Part shown: positions 23,746 to 32,565 of the stretch, piece after piece
Layout: each line of letters starts with the position of its first letter
Position numbering within the stretch: position 1 is the first letter of the stretch
Assembly: GCA_902490005.1 (NCBI GenBank)
Contig: CABUCM010000017.1
Span: 1-54,027, forward strand
DNA from: an uncultured Ruminiclostridium sp.
Lineage (GTDB): Bacteria; Bacillota; Clostridia; Oscillospirales; Acutalibacteraceae
DNA: 54,027 nucleotides
Direction of reading: 5' to 3'
Position numbers and translations under genes: made by a program
The notes under the pieces: generated by a model
Database searches by the model: none
What the model saw: the letters and a program-made list of their open reading frames with translations, nothing else
What the model was told of the DNA's origin: nothing

Positions 23746-24678
23746 ATGGGGAAGCAAAGGCACGGGCCTGCGGAAAAAAGATACCGGAGGAAGAAAAGGC
23801 TTGTCACCGGGTCTTGCCTGATCGTTATTTTTGGAGCAATATTTGTCGCCGCCTTAGCGGTGATGAAAACCGTCGGGGTTTTAGGCCCCGCCGACACCTC
23901 TTTTGCCGCGAGCCAAACATTTTCGGAAGCGTCCCCAGAGGGGAAAGGCGAAGGGGATCAGCAGCGGGCTAACGGCACCGCCGGCCCTATTGGGCCAGAG
24001 TCGGCGTCTCTCATTGCCCAGGAGCCAGCCCCTGACGGCAGTCAAAGAAATATTCACAGCGAAAACGGCGCTGTCCTTTTGGATGTTCCGTATATCAGCC
24101 AATTAGGGCGGTATCCCACCGGCTGCGAATCTGTTTCCGCGGTGATGGCGCTCCGGCATTTGGGGATTTCAATCACGGTGGATGAATTTATTGATAACTA
24201 TCTGGATTTGGGAATTGAGCCCTGGACCGCGGAAAACGGGCAAATGTACGGCGGCGACCCTTGGGAAGCCTTTTTGGGAGATCCCCGGGAAGCCAGCGGC
24301 TGGGGCTGCTATGCCCCGGTGATTAAAAAGGCCATTGGCAGGGCGGTGGATCCTGAAAAATACCTGGTCAGCGCCTTGTTCGGGATTCCTCTGGAAACTT
24401 TGTGCGAAATGTATGTGGATCAAAATACCCCGGTGATAATTTGGGCGACCATCGATATGGAATATCCCACACCTGGGGACCGCTGGCTGATCGAGGAAAC
24501 TGGAAGAGAGCTTCAGTGGATGCGGCCGGAGCACTGTCTGCTTTTGGTGGGCTATGACCGGGAGTTTTATTATTTCAACGATCCCACCGCGGGTAAGCAA
24601 TACAGATATGAAAAAAGCGATTGCGAGGCGGCGTATGATGGGATGCACGCCCAGGCGGTTGTGGTTTATGAAAAATGA
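23746..24678 (+). CDS. Exported C39-like cysteine peptidase
   Basis: A 310-residue protein with a basic N-terminus (KRYRRKKRL) and one TM/signal anchor (LVTGSCLIVIFGAIFVAALAV). A low-complexity linker to about residue 105 leads to a C39-like peptidase domain (Peptidase_C39_2 type). Catalytic candidates: Cys in PTGCESVSAVMALRHLG, His in RPEHCLLLVGYD, Asp in YYFNDPTAGK. It probably acts outside the membrane, cleaving a peptide or serving as a non-catalytic C39-like protein; several clostridial members are near two-component genes as here. ATG at 23746 has SD GGAGGGA. Confidence 0.87.
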   Translation: MGKQRHGPAEKRYRRKKRLVTGSCLIVIFGAIFVAALAVMKTVGVLGPADTSFAASQTFSEASPEGKGEGDQQRANGTAGPIGPESASLIAQEPAPDGSQRNIHSENGAVLLDVPYISQLGRYPTGCESVSAVMALRHLGISITVDEFIDNYLDLGIEPWTAENGQMYGGDPWEAFLGDPREASGWGCYAPVIKKAIGRAVDPEKYLVSALFGIPLETLCEMYVDQNTPVIIWATIDMEYPTPGDRWLIEETGRELQWMRPEHCLLLVGYDREFYYFNDPTAGKQYRYEKSDCEAAYDGMHAQAVVVYEK

Positions 24679-24716
24679 AAGAAGGAAATCCAATTATGTT
24701 GGATTTCCTTCTTTTT
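24678..24716. terminator. Bidirectional terminator between C39-like and marR genes
   Basis: GAAGGAAATCCAA pairs exactly with 24699-24711 and is flanked by A and T runs. The marR stop codon lies in its loop, so both convergent genes share it. Confidence 0.9.
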
Positions 24717-25149
24717 TCAATTTGTCCACAAGCTTCCAAATAGTTTCTAGAGAAAGCAGCATGCTCTCCTGCTCCGAGGAATTTAAAACACCCAGACGTT
24801 CCTCAATCGCCCGGCAGGCGGTGAGGCGGAGCCTTTCCAAAAGTTCTTCTCCATAAGGGCTTAAACAGATAAAAATAAGCCGTCGGTCCTGCCTGCAGGG
24901 CCGGCGTTCCACCAGGCCGGTTTCCGCCAGGCTGTTAATCAGCCTGGTGCTTTGCTGTTTGGAAACGCCGCATTGACCAGAAAGGGCGGACATGGTCATA
25001 CAGCCATCCCGTTTCAGCGCCATGAGAGCGTAAAATTGAAGAGGGCTTATTTTTGCCCGGAGAGCGCCCTCCAGCGGGCGGATGATCTGATTATAAAGCA
25101 TGGGTATGAGCAAAAAAAGATGATCGGAGATGTCTCTTGAGGAATTCAC
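24694..25149 (-). CDS. MarR-family transcriptional regulator
   Basis: A 151-residue winged-helix regulator. Core segments: ISPLQFYALMALKRDGCMTMSALSGQCGVSKQQSTRLINSLAETGLVERRPCRQDRRLIFICLSPYGEELL, with recognition helix SKQQSTRLINSL and wing DRRLIFI. Start is GTG at 25149 after GGGAGGC; an upstream ATG would add 12 unrelated residues. It is divergent from the activase operon across a gap that holds two perfect dyads, so self-control and control of that operon are likely. A Cys in the DNA-binding region (QCGVS) could sense redox state; that is only a suggestion. Confidence 0.92.
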   Translation of the reverse strand: MNSSRDISDHLFLLIPMLYNQIIRPLEGALRAKISPLQFYALMALKRDGCMTMSALSGQCGVSKQQSTRLINSLAETGLVERRPCRQDRRLIFICLSPYGEELLERLRLTACRAIEERLGVLNSSEQESMLLSLETIWKLVDKLKKEGNPT

Positions 25150-25195
25150 AGTATGCCTCCCAGCCGCTTGACAAATATTTCTCAAAATGCTACAC

Positions 25196-25210
25196 TTATT
25201 TAGTAAATAA
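25196..25210. promoter_or_regulatory. Perfect dyad, candidate MarR operator 1
   Basis: TTATTTA-G-TAAATAA lies within the likely marR promoter, between possible -35 and -10 elements. AT-rich dyads of this kind are typical MarR targets. Confidence 0.45.
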
Positions 25211-25220
25211 ATGTAAACTG

Positions 25221-25235
25221 TTAACTTATAGTTAA
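25221..25235. promoter_or_regulatory. Perfect dyad, candidate MarR operator 2
   Basis: TTAACT-TAT-AGTTAA sits ten bases from the first dyad in the same divergent region. The centre-to-centre distance is 25 bases. Confidence 0.45.
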
Positions 25236-25324
25236 TATTTTACAGAAAAACCCTGATTTGTCAATAGGCGTTGGATATTTCAAAAAAATTTTATTTCCAG
25301 CTTTTTTTCTTAGAAAAAGTCTGG

Positions 25325-25330
25325 TATCAT
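25325..25330 (+). promoter_or_regulatory. Possible extended -10 of the activase operon
   Basis: TATCAT preceded by TGG resembles an extended -10 element about 37 bases before the TTG start. The -35 region is only a T run, so the promoter may need an activator. Confidence 0.35.
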
Positions 25331-25366
25331 AGAAAGATATAGTAAACGAAAAGGAGAGATACTCTT

Positions 25367-28264
25367 TTGAAAATCGGACTAGACATCGGCTCCACCACCA
25401 TTAAATGCGTTGTGCTGGGGGAAAACGATGAAATCTTACATAAATCCTATGAACGGCATTACTCCCAGATCACGGAAAAAATCCGGGAAATCCTGCAGTA
25501 TGTCCGTGACAACGTGGTGAAGGAAAAGACGGCCCAGCTGGCCATTTCTGGTTCCGCTGGAATGGGTGTGGCGGAAAACTGCCGCCTGCCCTTTGTGCAG
25601 GAGGTATTCGCCACCCGGGTGGCGGCGAACCGGCTTTTGCCCGGCAGCGACGTGATTATCGAGCTGGGCGGCGAGGACGCGAAAATTCTGTTTTTGACCG
25701 GCGGTATGGAGGTGCGCATGAACGGCACCTGCGCCGGCGGCACCGGCGCGTTCATCGACCAGATGGCAACCCTGCTGAACGTGTCCCCTGATGAAATGAA
25801 CGAGCTTGCCAAAACCTATGAGAAAACCTATACCATCGCTTCCCGGTGCGGCGTGTTTGCCAAATCTGACATTCAGCCGCTTTTGAACCAGGGGGCCAGG
25901 AAAAACGATATTGCCGCCAGCATTTTTTACGCCGTGGTCAATCAGACCATCGCGGGCCTGGCCCAGGGCCGGGAAATCAAGGGCAATATCGTCTATTTAG
26001 GCGGCCCGCTGACCTTCCTGTCCGAGCTGCGGAAAAGCTTTGACGAGACGCTGCGCACCAAGGGGATTTTCCCGGAAAACTCTTTGTATTATGTGGCGCT
26101 GGGCGCCGCGTTCAGCGCGGAAGAGGAGATCGACCTGGATCAGGCTATTGACCAGGCGGAGCACTATCAGGCCTCCGGAAACTTTGCGTATAACCCGCCG
26201 TTGTTTCAATCCCAGGAGGATTATGGCGCGTTTTTAAAGCGGCACGGCCAGTGTTCCGTAAAACGGGGCGATTTTGACACCTATCAGGGAAAAGTGTACT
26301 TGGGCATGGATGCCGGTTCCACTACGGTAAAAACGGTGGTCATGGGCGAAAACGGAGAATTGCTTTATTCCCAATATCAGCCTAACTCCGGCAACCCGGT
26401 GCCCATTATCAAGGAATTTCTGGAAAAGCTGTACCGGGAGCATCCGGATGTGGAGATCGCTGCGGGAGCCGTTACCGGCTACGGCGAGGAGATCATCAAA
26501 AACGCGTTCTGCGTTGATTTTGGCATTGTGGAAACCGTGGCCCATCTTACCGCGGCCAAGCGTTTTATGCCTGACGTCCAGTTTGTCATCGATATCGGCG
26601 GCCAGGATATCAAGTGCTTTAAAATCCATAACGGCGCCATCGATAATATTTTTCTGAACGAGGCTTGTTCCTCCGGATGCGGCTCGTTTTTGCAGACCTT
26701 CGCAAACGCCCTGGGCTATTCCATTGAGGAGTTTTCCAAGCTGGGGCTGTTCGCCAAACAGCCTGTGAACCTGGGGTCGCGGTGCACCGTATTCATGAAT
26801 TCCTCGGTAAAGCAGGCGCAGAAAGACGGCGCCACCATCGAGGACATCTCCGCCGGCCTTTCGTTAAGCGTGGTGAAAAACGCCCTTTATAAGGTCATCC
26901 GCGCCTCGTCTCCCGGTGAGCTGGGAGAACGGGTGGTGGTGCAGGGCGGCACCTTCTTAAACGACGCTGTGCTCCGCGCGTTCGAGCAGGAGATGGGGGT
27001 CCAGGTGGTGCGCCCGGACATTGCCGGGCTCATGGGCGCTTACGGCGCGGCGCTGTACGCCCAAAGCAAGAAAAAAGGAAAAAGCGATATTTTAAGTCCG
27101 GAGCAGCTTTCCAAATTCACCCATAAAATCAGCGTGGTCACCTGCGGCCTGTGCAGCAACCACTGCCGGCTGACGGTGAACACCTTTGAAGGCGGAAGAA
27201 AATACATCGGCGGCAACCGGTGTGAAAAGCCCATTACCAAGAAAACCGCAGACGAAAGCCTGAATATTTACGAGTATAAGCTGAGGCTTCTGGATGAATA
27301 CCGCTCCTGCGAGGGCAGCCGGGGTGTCATCGGGATTCCCATGGGCTTAAACATGTATGAGCTGCTGCCTTTCTGGTACCGCTTTTTCAAGGATTTGGGC
27401 TTCAGTGTAAAAACGTCGCCTCTGTCCAATTCCAAGCTGTACCTGCGGGGCCAGCACACCATCCCCAGCGATACGGTTTGTTTCCCGGCCAAGCTGATGC
27501 ACGGCCATGTGCAGACCCTGATCGACGAGGGCGTGACCACGATTTTTTATCCCTGCATGTCCTATAACCTGGACGAAAAGCTGGGGGATAACCATTACAA
27601 CTGCCCGGTGGTGGCTTATTATCCCGAGGTGATCGCCGCCAATGTGGGGGACGCTTCTAAAATCACCCTGATCCACGACTATCTGGGCCTGCACCGAAAG
27701 CGTGATTTCCCTGTGAAAGCCCACGCCATGCTCAATAAGTATTTTGACGGCATCACGCTGAAAGAAGTGAAAAAAGCGGCGAAAGCGGCCTATGAGGAAT
27801 ATTACGGCTATTTTGAAAAGGTTCGGGCCAAGGGCGAGGAGATTTTGGAAACAGCGGAAAAAGAAGGGAAGAACGTCATTGTTTTGGCGGGCCGGCCCTA
27901 TCACGTGGACCCGGAGATCAATCACGGCATCGACAAGCTGATCGCGGGCTACGGTGTAGCCATCATTTCCGAGGACGTCATCAGTTCCCGGGTGAAGAAA
28001 TTCCCCACCGGGGTTTTGAATCAATGGACGTACCACTCCCGGCTTTACGCGGCGGCCCATTACCTGAAGAACCAGCCCCGCATGAACCTGGTGCAGTTGG
28101 TGTCTTTCGGCTGCGGCGTGGACGCCATCACCACCGACGAGGTCCGGGATATCCTGGAATCGGAGGGGAAGATATACACCCAGATCAAAATTGACGAGAT
28201 CACCAACCTAGGCGCGGTGAAAATCCGTATGCGGAGCTTGTTCGCCGCCCTGGACCAGGAATAA
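25367..28264 (+). CDS. Acyl-CoA dehydratase activase-type protein with two fused ATPase domains and DUF2229
   Basis: A 965-residue protein related to 2-hydroxyglutaryl-CoA dehydratase activator (HgdC/BadF/BcrA ATPases). Domain 1 (about 1-260) starts GLDIGSTTIKCVVLG and has the cluster-ligand Cys pair C122 (GTCAGGTGAF) and C161 (ASRCGVF). Domain 2 (about 310-570) repeats this: GMDAGSTTVKTVVMG, EACSSGCGSF, GSRCTVFM. Residues about 585 onward form a DUF2229 region with more Cys (TCGLCSNHC). Activators use ATP to drive one electron into a dehydratase; two fused domains would supply all four cluster Cys in one chain. Start is TTG after AAGGAGAG. Most relatives also carry a C-terminal part that here is the separate next gene. 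Substrate unknown. Confidence 0.88.
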   Translation: MKIGLDIGSTTIKCVVLGENDEILHKSYERHYSQITEKIREILQYVRDNVVKEKTAQLAISGSAGMGVAENCRLPFVQEVFATRVAANRLLPGSDVIIELGGEDAKILFLTGGMEVRMNGTCAGGTGAFIDQMATLLNVSPDEMNELAKTYEKTYTIASRCGVFAKSDIQPLLNQGARKNDIAASIFYAVVNQTIAGLAQGREIKGNIVYLGGPLTFLSELRKSFDETLRTKGIFPENSLYYVALGAAFSAEEEIDLDQAIDQAEHYQASGNFAYNPPLFQSQEDYGAFLKRHGQCSVKRGDFDTYQGKVYLGMDAGSTTVKTVVMGENGELLYSQYQPNSGNPVPIIKEFLEKLYREHPDVEIAAGAVTGYGEEIIKNAFCVDFGIVETVAHLTAAKRFMPDVQFVIDIGGQDIKCFKIHNGAIDNIFLNEACSSGCGSFLQTFANALGYSIEEFSKLGLFAKQPVNLGSRCTVFMNSSVKQAQKDGATIEDISAGLSLSVVKNALYKVIRASSPGELGERVVVQGGTFLNDAVLRAFEQEMGVQVVRPDIAGLMGAYGAALYAQSKKKGKSDILSPEQLSKFTHKISVVTCGLCSNHCRLTVNTFEGGRKYIGGNRCEKPITKKTADESLNIYEYKLRLLDEYRSCEGSRGVIGIPMGLNMYELLPFWYRFFKDLGFSVKTSPLSNSKLYLRGQHTIPSDTVCFPAKLMHGHVQTLIDEGVTTIFYPCMSYNLDEKLGDNHYNCPVVAYYPEVIAANVGDASKITLIHDYLGLHRKRDFPVKAHAMLNKYFDGITLKEVKKAAKAAYEEYYGYFEKVRAKGEEILETAEKEGKNVIVLAGRPYHVDPEINHGIDKLIAGYGVAIISEDVISSRVKKFPTGVLNQWTYHSRLYAAAHYLKNQPRMNLVQLVSFGCGVDAITTDEVRDILESEGKIYTQIKIDEITNLGAVKIRMRSLFAALDQE

Positions 28265-28325
28265 ACGCGACTACTTACCCGATTCAATTATCAAGCGCCG
28301 CCGGACGGCGTTAAAGGAGACCATT

Positions 28326-29645
28326 ATGGCAAAATTAGAGTATGATAAGACTGGGCGCCTGCTGTTCACCAAGGAAATGAAAAAGGAATACACCATTTTA
28401 TTCCCGATGATGGCGCCGATTCACTTTAATATCATTAAGGATGTGTTTACCCACTACGGCTACAAGGCGGTGCTGCTGGAGACCACTGGCCCGCAAATCG
28501 CCCAGACGGGATTAAAGTATGTACATAACGATACGTGCTATCCGGCGATTTTGGTTATCGGCCAGATGATCGACGCGCTGAATTCCGGCAAGTACGATTT
28601 AGACCATACCGCTCTGATGATTACCCAAACCGGCGGCGGATGCCGTGCTTCCAACTACATCCATCTTCTTAGGAAGGCGCTGAAAAAGGCCGGCTATGAA
28701 AAGGTGCCGGTCATCAGCCTGAATATTTCCGGTTTGGAGAAAAACAGCGGCTTCCATATCACCTTGCCCATGATCCGGCGGGTGTTGGCGGCGCTGGTTT
28801 ACGGCGACGAGCTGATGCTTTTGCGCAACCAGTGCAAGCCCTATGAGATCATCGCCGGAGAAAGCGACCGGCTGGTGTCCCGGTGGAGCCAGCAGCTGGC
28901 CCAGGAATTGAATTCCGGCAGCGGCTACAGCGCCAAGGATTTGGAAAGAAATATGAACAAAATTGTGGACGATTTTGCGAAGCTGAACCTGAACCGCACA
29001 AAGAAAAAGGTCAAGGTGGGCGTGGTAGGGGAAATCTATGTAAAATACGCGCCTTTAGGAAATAACTGCCTGGAGGAGTTCCTGGAATCCCAGGACTGTG
29101 AGGTGTGCCTACCCGGGATCTTGGGCTTCGCCTTGTTTAAGGTGGATAACCGTCTGGAGGATATCAAGCTTTACGGGGGCAATCCGCTGAAATACGCGGC
29201 GGTGAACGCCCTGATGCAGTACTGCACCAAGATAGAATCCATTCTCATCGCGGCGGTGAAGCGCCAGCCCCAGTTTATGCCCCCCAGCTCCTATGCCCAC
29301 ACCAAAGAACTGGTCAAGGGCGTCATCGGCTACGGGGACAAAATGGGGGAAGGCTGGCTGCTAACGGCGGAAATGCTGGAGCTGGCGGAATCTGGATATG
29401 AAAATGTGGTCTGCACCCAGCCCTTCGGCTGCCTGCCTAACCACATCTGCGGTAAAGGCATGATACGAAAGATCAAGGAAAGAAATCCGAAGGCCAATAT
29501 TGTGGCCATCGATTACGACCCCGGCGCTACTAGGGTCAATCAGGAAAACCGCATTAAGCTGATGTTGTCCGTGGCGCGGGAAAATCTCCAGCAGGAGGAA
29601 GCGCATACCGTGAAGGAAGCGGAAAAAGAGACAGCCACCGTGTAA
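28326..29645 (+). CDS. 2-hydroxyacyl-CoA dehydratase-like partner protein
   Basis: A 439-residue protein that corresponds to the C-terminal part of the roughly 1400-residue CoA-activase proteins found in many Firmicutes. It has dehydratase-like Cys residues: HNDTCYPAILVIGQM, GGGCRASNYIHLLRKAL, LRNQCKPYE, GNNCLEEFL and CTQPFGCLPNHICGKGM, suiting an iron-sulfur cluster. The start ATG follows GGAGACC after a 61-base gap from the activase gene. Together the two form the operon product. The C-terminus is a charged tail. A direct role as an electron acceptor or dehydratase subunit is inferred. Confidence 0.83.
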   Translation: MAKLEYDKTGRLLFTKEMKKEYTILFPMMAPIHFNIIKDVFTHYGYKAVLLETTGPQIAQTGLKYVHNDTCYPAILVIGQMIDALNSGKYDLDHTALMITQTGGGCRASNYIHLLRKALKKAGYEKVPVISLNISGLEKNSGFHITLPMIRRVLAALVYGDELMLLRNQCKPYEIIAGESDRLVSRWSQQLAQELNSGSGYSAKDLERNMNKIVDDFAKLNLNRTKKKVKVGVVGEIYVKYAPLGNNCLEEFLESQDCEVCLPGILGFALFKVDNRLEDIKLYGGNPLKYAAVNALMQYCTKIESILIAAVKRQPQFMPPSSYAHTKELVKGVIGYGDKMGEGWLLTAEMLELAESGYENVVCTQPFGCLPNHICGKGMIRKIKERNPKANIVAIDYDPGATRVNQENRIKLMLSVARENLQQEEAHTVKEAEKETATV

Positions 29646-29660
29646 AAAACGCGTTTCAGC

Positions 29661-29694
29661 GAAAGCAAGCCCATTAAAATGGGCTTGCTTTTTT
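29661..29694 (+). terminator. Terminator of the activase operon
   Basis: AAGCAAGCCCAT and ATGGGCTTGCTT around a four-base loop, followed by a T-rich run. Confidence 0.93.
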
Positions 29695-29777
29695 ATTTTC
29701 TAAATGTAAGCGAGTAATCTGGATGATAAAAGATTTTTTTCACATTAAATTTCTACAAGGGTTTCCTTAAGATTCAG

Positions 29778-29806
29778 TTGTATTTCCCTGGTAATTTTAT
29801 TATAAT
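29778..29806 (+). promoter_or_regulatory. Promoter of the DUF1846 gene
   Basis: TTGTAT and a perfect TATAAT with a 17-base spacer, 37 bases before the ATG. Confidence 0.8.
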
Positions 29807-29843
29807 GGAATCTGTAGGAAGTGAAAGCGAGTGAGGAAAAAGC

Positions 29844-31325
29844 ATGAAAATTGGGTTTGATAACGACGCATACCTAAAGACGCAATCCAGACATATCTTA
29901 GAGAGAATCCGCCAGTTTGACAATAAGCTTTATTTAGAGCTGGGCGGCAAGCTGTTCGACGATTACCATGCCAGCCGGGTGCTGCCGGGCTTTCAGCCGG
30001 ACAGCAAGGTTCGTATGCTCCTTCAGATGAAGGATGAAGCGGAAATCGTAATTGTCATTAACGCGGCTGACATTGAGAAAAATAAGGTCCGGGGGGATCT
30101 GGGTATCACTTATGACGCCGACGTATTCCGGCTCATCGACGCGTTTCGGGGCATTGGCTTGTATGTAGGCAGCGTGGTGATCGCCCAATATTCTGGACAA
30201 GCCGCGGCGGATGCCTTTAAAAACCGCCTTCGTATGCTGGGCGTGCCGGTTTATTTGCACTATCCCATTGCGGGCTATCCCGCCAATATTCCGCTGATCG
30301 TCAGCGACGAGGGCTATGGCAAAAACCAGTATATCGAAACCACCCGGCCTTTGGTAATCGTCACCGCGCCGGGCCCGGGGAGCGGCAAAATGGCCACTTG
30401 CCTTTCTCAGCTGTACCATGAACACAAACGGGGGGTCAAGGCCGGTTACGCGAAGTTTGAGACATTCCCTATTTGGAACCTGCCGCTAAAGCACCCGGTA
30501 AATCTGGCATATGAGGCGGCTACCGCGGATTTAAACGATGTGAATATGATCGACCCTTTCCATTTAGAGGCTTACGGGGAAACGGCGGTGAACTATAACC
30601 GGGATGTAGAGATTTTCCCGGTTCTTAACGCCACCTTTGAGCGGATTTTTGGGGAAAGCCCATATAAATCTCCCACCGATATGGGGGTGAACATGGCTGG
30701 AAAATGTATTGTGGACGACCAGGCCTGCCGGGAAGCCTCCTGCCAGGAAATTATCCGCCGGTATTATTATACCCAGCGGGACGCGAAACAGGGCCGGCTG
30801 GACGAGGAGGCCGTCACCAAGGTTGAGCTTTTGATGAGCAAGGCCGGCGTATGCGTAGAGGACAGGGCCTGCGTGGTTCCCGCCATGGAGCGGGCGGAAC
30901 GGGACAAGCTGCCGGCCGCCGCTATTCGGCTTCCAGATGGAGAAATCATCACCGGGGGGACCTCATCCCTGCTGGGAGCGTCTGCCGCCATGCTGCTGAA
31001 CGCCCTAAAGCGCCTGGGAGGCATCAGCCACGATATCCTGCTGATTTCGCCCATCGTCATTGAGCCGATCCAAAACCTGAAAATCAAGCATCTGGGAAAC
31101 AATAATCCCAGGCTTCACACCGACGAGATATTAATCGCCCTTTCCATCAGCGCCGCCACGAACCCTACCGCGGCTTTGGCTCTCAAGCAGCTTTCCAAAT
31201 TAAAGGGCTGCGAAGCCCACTCCTCGGTGATCTTGTCCCAGGTGGACGAGACTACTTTTCGGAAATTAGGGGTGAATTTAACCACAGAGCCGGTGTATCA
31301 ATCCAAAAAGCTTTATCATAAATAA
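29844..31325 (+). CDS. DUF1846 family protein
   Basis: A 493-residue protein of the DUF1846 family, which is close to this length throughout. It starts MKIGFDNDAYLKTQSRHILERI, has a P-loop-like ATAPGPGSGKMATCLSQLYHE around residue 178 (VTAPGPGSGK) and a conserved MGVNMAGKCIVDDQACREAS. The family has a nucleotide-binding-like N-terminal domain and no settled function. The SD is the GTGAGGAAA stretch before the ATG. It is monocistronic, with its own promoter and terminator. Confidence 0.9.
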   Translation: MKIGFDNDAYLKTQSRHILERIRQFDNKLYLELGGKLFDDYHASRVLPGFQPDSKVRMLLQMKDEAEIVIVINAADIEKNKVRGDLGITYDADVFRLIDAFRGIGLYVGSVVIAQYSGQAAADAFKNRLRMLGVPVYLHYPIAGYPANIPLIVSDEGYGKNQYIETTRPLVIVTAPGPGSGKMATCLSQLYHEHKRGVKAGYAKFETFPIWNLPLKHPVNLAYEAATADLNDVNMIDPFHLEAYGETAVNYNRDVEIFPVLNATFERIFGESPYKSPTDMGVNMAGKCIVDDQACREASCQEIIRRYYYTQRDAKQGRLDEEAVTKVELLMSKAGVCVEDRACVVPAMERAERDKLPAAAIRLPDGEIITGGTSSLLGASAAMLLNALKRLGGISHDILLISPIVIEPIQNLKIKHLGNNNPRLHTDEILIALSISAATNPTAALALKQLSKLKGCEAHSSVILSQVDETTFRKLGVNLTTEPVYQSKKLYHK

Positions 31326-31330
31326 GGGGT

Positions 31331-31366
31331 AAAAAGGCCCGTTCCTTCTTAGGAACGGGCCTTTTT
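31331..31366. terminator. Terminator of the DUF1846 gene
   Basis: AAAAAGGCCCGTTCCT and AGGAACGGGCCTTTTT around a four-base loop; symmetrical, so it may work in both directions. Confidence 0.93.
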
Positions 31367-31376
31367 ATGGATAAAG

Positions 31377-31412
31377 AAAATCCCCGGCGAAGGGGATTCC
31401 TCCGCCGGGGGT
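31377..31412 (-). terminator. Terminator of the galT-cupin operon
   Basis: Minus-strand hairpin with arms CCCCGGCG/CGCCGGGG and a 13-base loop, followed by ATTTTCTTT, 24 bases after the cupin stop. Confidence 0.7.
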
Positions 31413-31435
31413 ATGTACTGTCAATAAAAGGATTA

Positions 31436-31888
31436 TTATTCGCCGCAGATAGTTTCGTCCAAGGTGATTCTGGGGGAATCCTGGACCGGCGCGATCACAA
31501 CGGCCTTCATCGTGTCGCCCTCGGCCACCGCTACAAAATGGCCCTTGCCGGCGTCGATGCTAAGCTCCGTTCCGGCGGGAATCCGCACCATTTGAGCGGA
31601 ATCCATCACGGCCTTTCCGTCCTTGATGTCCACGAACAGCATCACAGCGGGGCCTTCCAGGAAATAAAACAGCTCGGCGTCCGCATGATACTCAATCTCG
31701 TCAAAGGCAGGAGTATGGTGCCAGCCCTCCAGCAAACCACAGGCGATTTGAGTAGATTTAAAATCCACTGTCATGGGGAAAGCGGTCCACTCAAAGAAAG
31801 TTTCCTTATAAGGGTCCAGCGACTTGGTGCACAGCGTTTTCACGCCGCTGATGGTTACGTCCTTTAAATCCTGGATTTTTACATTCAT
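31436..31888 (-). CDS. Cupin-fold protein
   Basis: A 150-residue protein with a cupin-like barrel: EYHADAELFYFLEGPAVMLFVDIKDG resembles the first cupin motif region and VRIPAGTELSIDAGKGHFVAVAEGD the second (G...P.G.xH). Metal ligand candidates are His and Glu residues in HADAELFYF and the His in GKGHFV. Small cupins like this often are sugar-phosphate isomerases, lyases or dioxygenases; the substrate is not readable. SD AGGAGG. It is the last gene of a minus-strand operon, 68 bases after the HAD gene. Confidence 0.72.
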   Translation of the reverse strand: MNVKIQDLKDVTISGVKTLCTKSLDPYKETFFEWTAFPMTVDFKSTQIACGLLEGWHHTPAFDEIEYHADAELFYFLEGPAVMLFVDIKDGKAVMDSAQMVRIPAGTELSIDAGKGHFVAVAEGDTMKAVVIAPVQDSPRITLDETICGE

Positions 31889-31956
31889 GGCGAAGACCTC
31901 CTGTTTTTTTCTATTATAACACTCCAGGAACGGGAAAGAAAGGGAGAAGGGACAAT

Positions 31957-32565
31957 TTATCCGATGAATTTGTGTTCTGTCAGGAAAAGGGAGAACGCTT
32001 CCGGCGTAGTGAACGGATAGCCCTGGATACCGCAGCCTTCCGCGCCCTGGATGTTCTCTTTCAGGTCGTCCACAAACAGGCAGGCTTCCGGGGATAGGCC
32101 CTGCTCCGCCAGCACCCTTTGATAGATCCGCGGGTCCGGTTTAATCAGTCCCATGCTGGCGGAAACATTGATGGAATCCATCAGCTTCATCACGGGGAAC
32201 CGGTCCGCGTAGCGGTAAAACCGTAAGGAGGCGTTGGAAAGCAGATGGAGGCCGTACCCTTTTTCCTTCAGCCGCGTGACAAGCTCCAGCATGCCGGGAA
32301 CCGGAAGAAGGGTTTCATCCCACCGGTCCATGACCGCCTGAACCTGTTCCTGATATTTGGGCGCTTGGCTTATCATGCGCTTGACCGCGGCCTCCTGGCT
32401 GATAGAGCCTTTATCCAGCTCCTTCCATAAAGGAGAGAATACGGTAACGGCCATAATTTCAGGAATTACCTCCCAGTCTCCCACGATCTGCTCCATAATG
32501 CGAAAAGGATTGTAGTCGATGAGGACATTGCCCATATCAAAAATAAAGGTGTTGATTTGGCTCAC
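31957..32565 (-). CDS. HAD-superfamily phosphatase, YihX-like
   Basis: A 202-residue HAD subfamily IA phosphatase. Motif I is FIFDMGNVLIDYNPF (nucleophile Asp), the form seen in YihX-type glucose-1-phosphate phosphatases; motif II is LHLLSNASLRFY, motif III IKPDPRIYQRVL, motif IV CLFVDDLKENIQGA. The cap lies between residues about 15 and 80. It hydrolyses a small sugar phosphate or related ester. The start is GTG at 32565 after AAGGAGGG, overlapping the pyridoxal kinase stop by four bases. Being in an operon with galT makes hexose-1-phosphate a natural candidate substrate. Confidence 0.88.
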   Translation of the reverse strand: MSQINTFIFDMGNVLIDYNPFRIMEQIVGDWEVIPEIMAVTVFSPLWKELDKGSISQEAAVKRMISQAPKYQEQVQAVMDRWDETLLPVPGMLELVTRLKEKGYGLHLLSNASLRFYRYADRFPVMKLMDSINVSASMGLIKPDPRIYQRVLAEQGLSPEACLFVDDLKENIQGAEGCGIQGYPFTTPEAFSLFLTEHKFIG

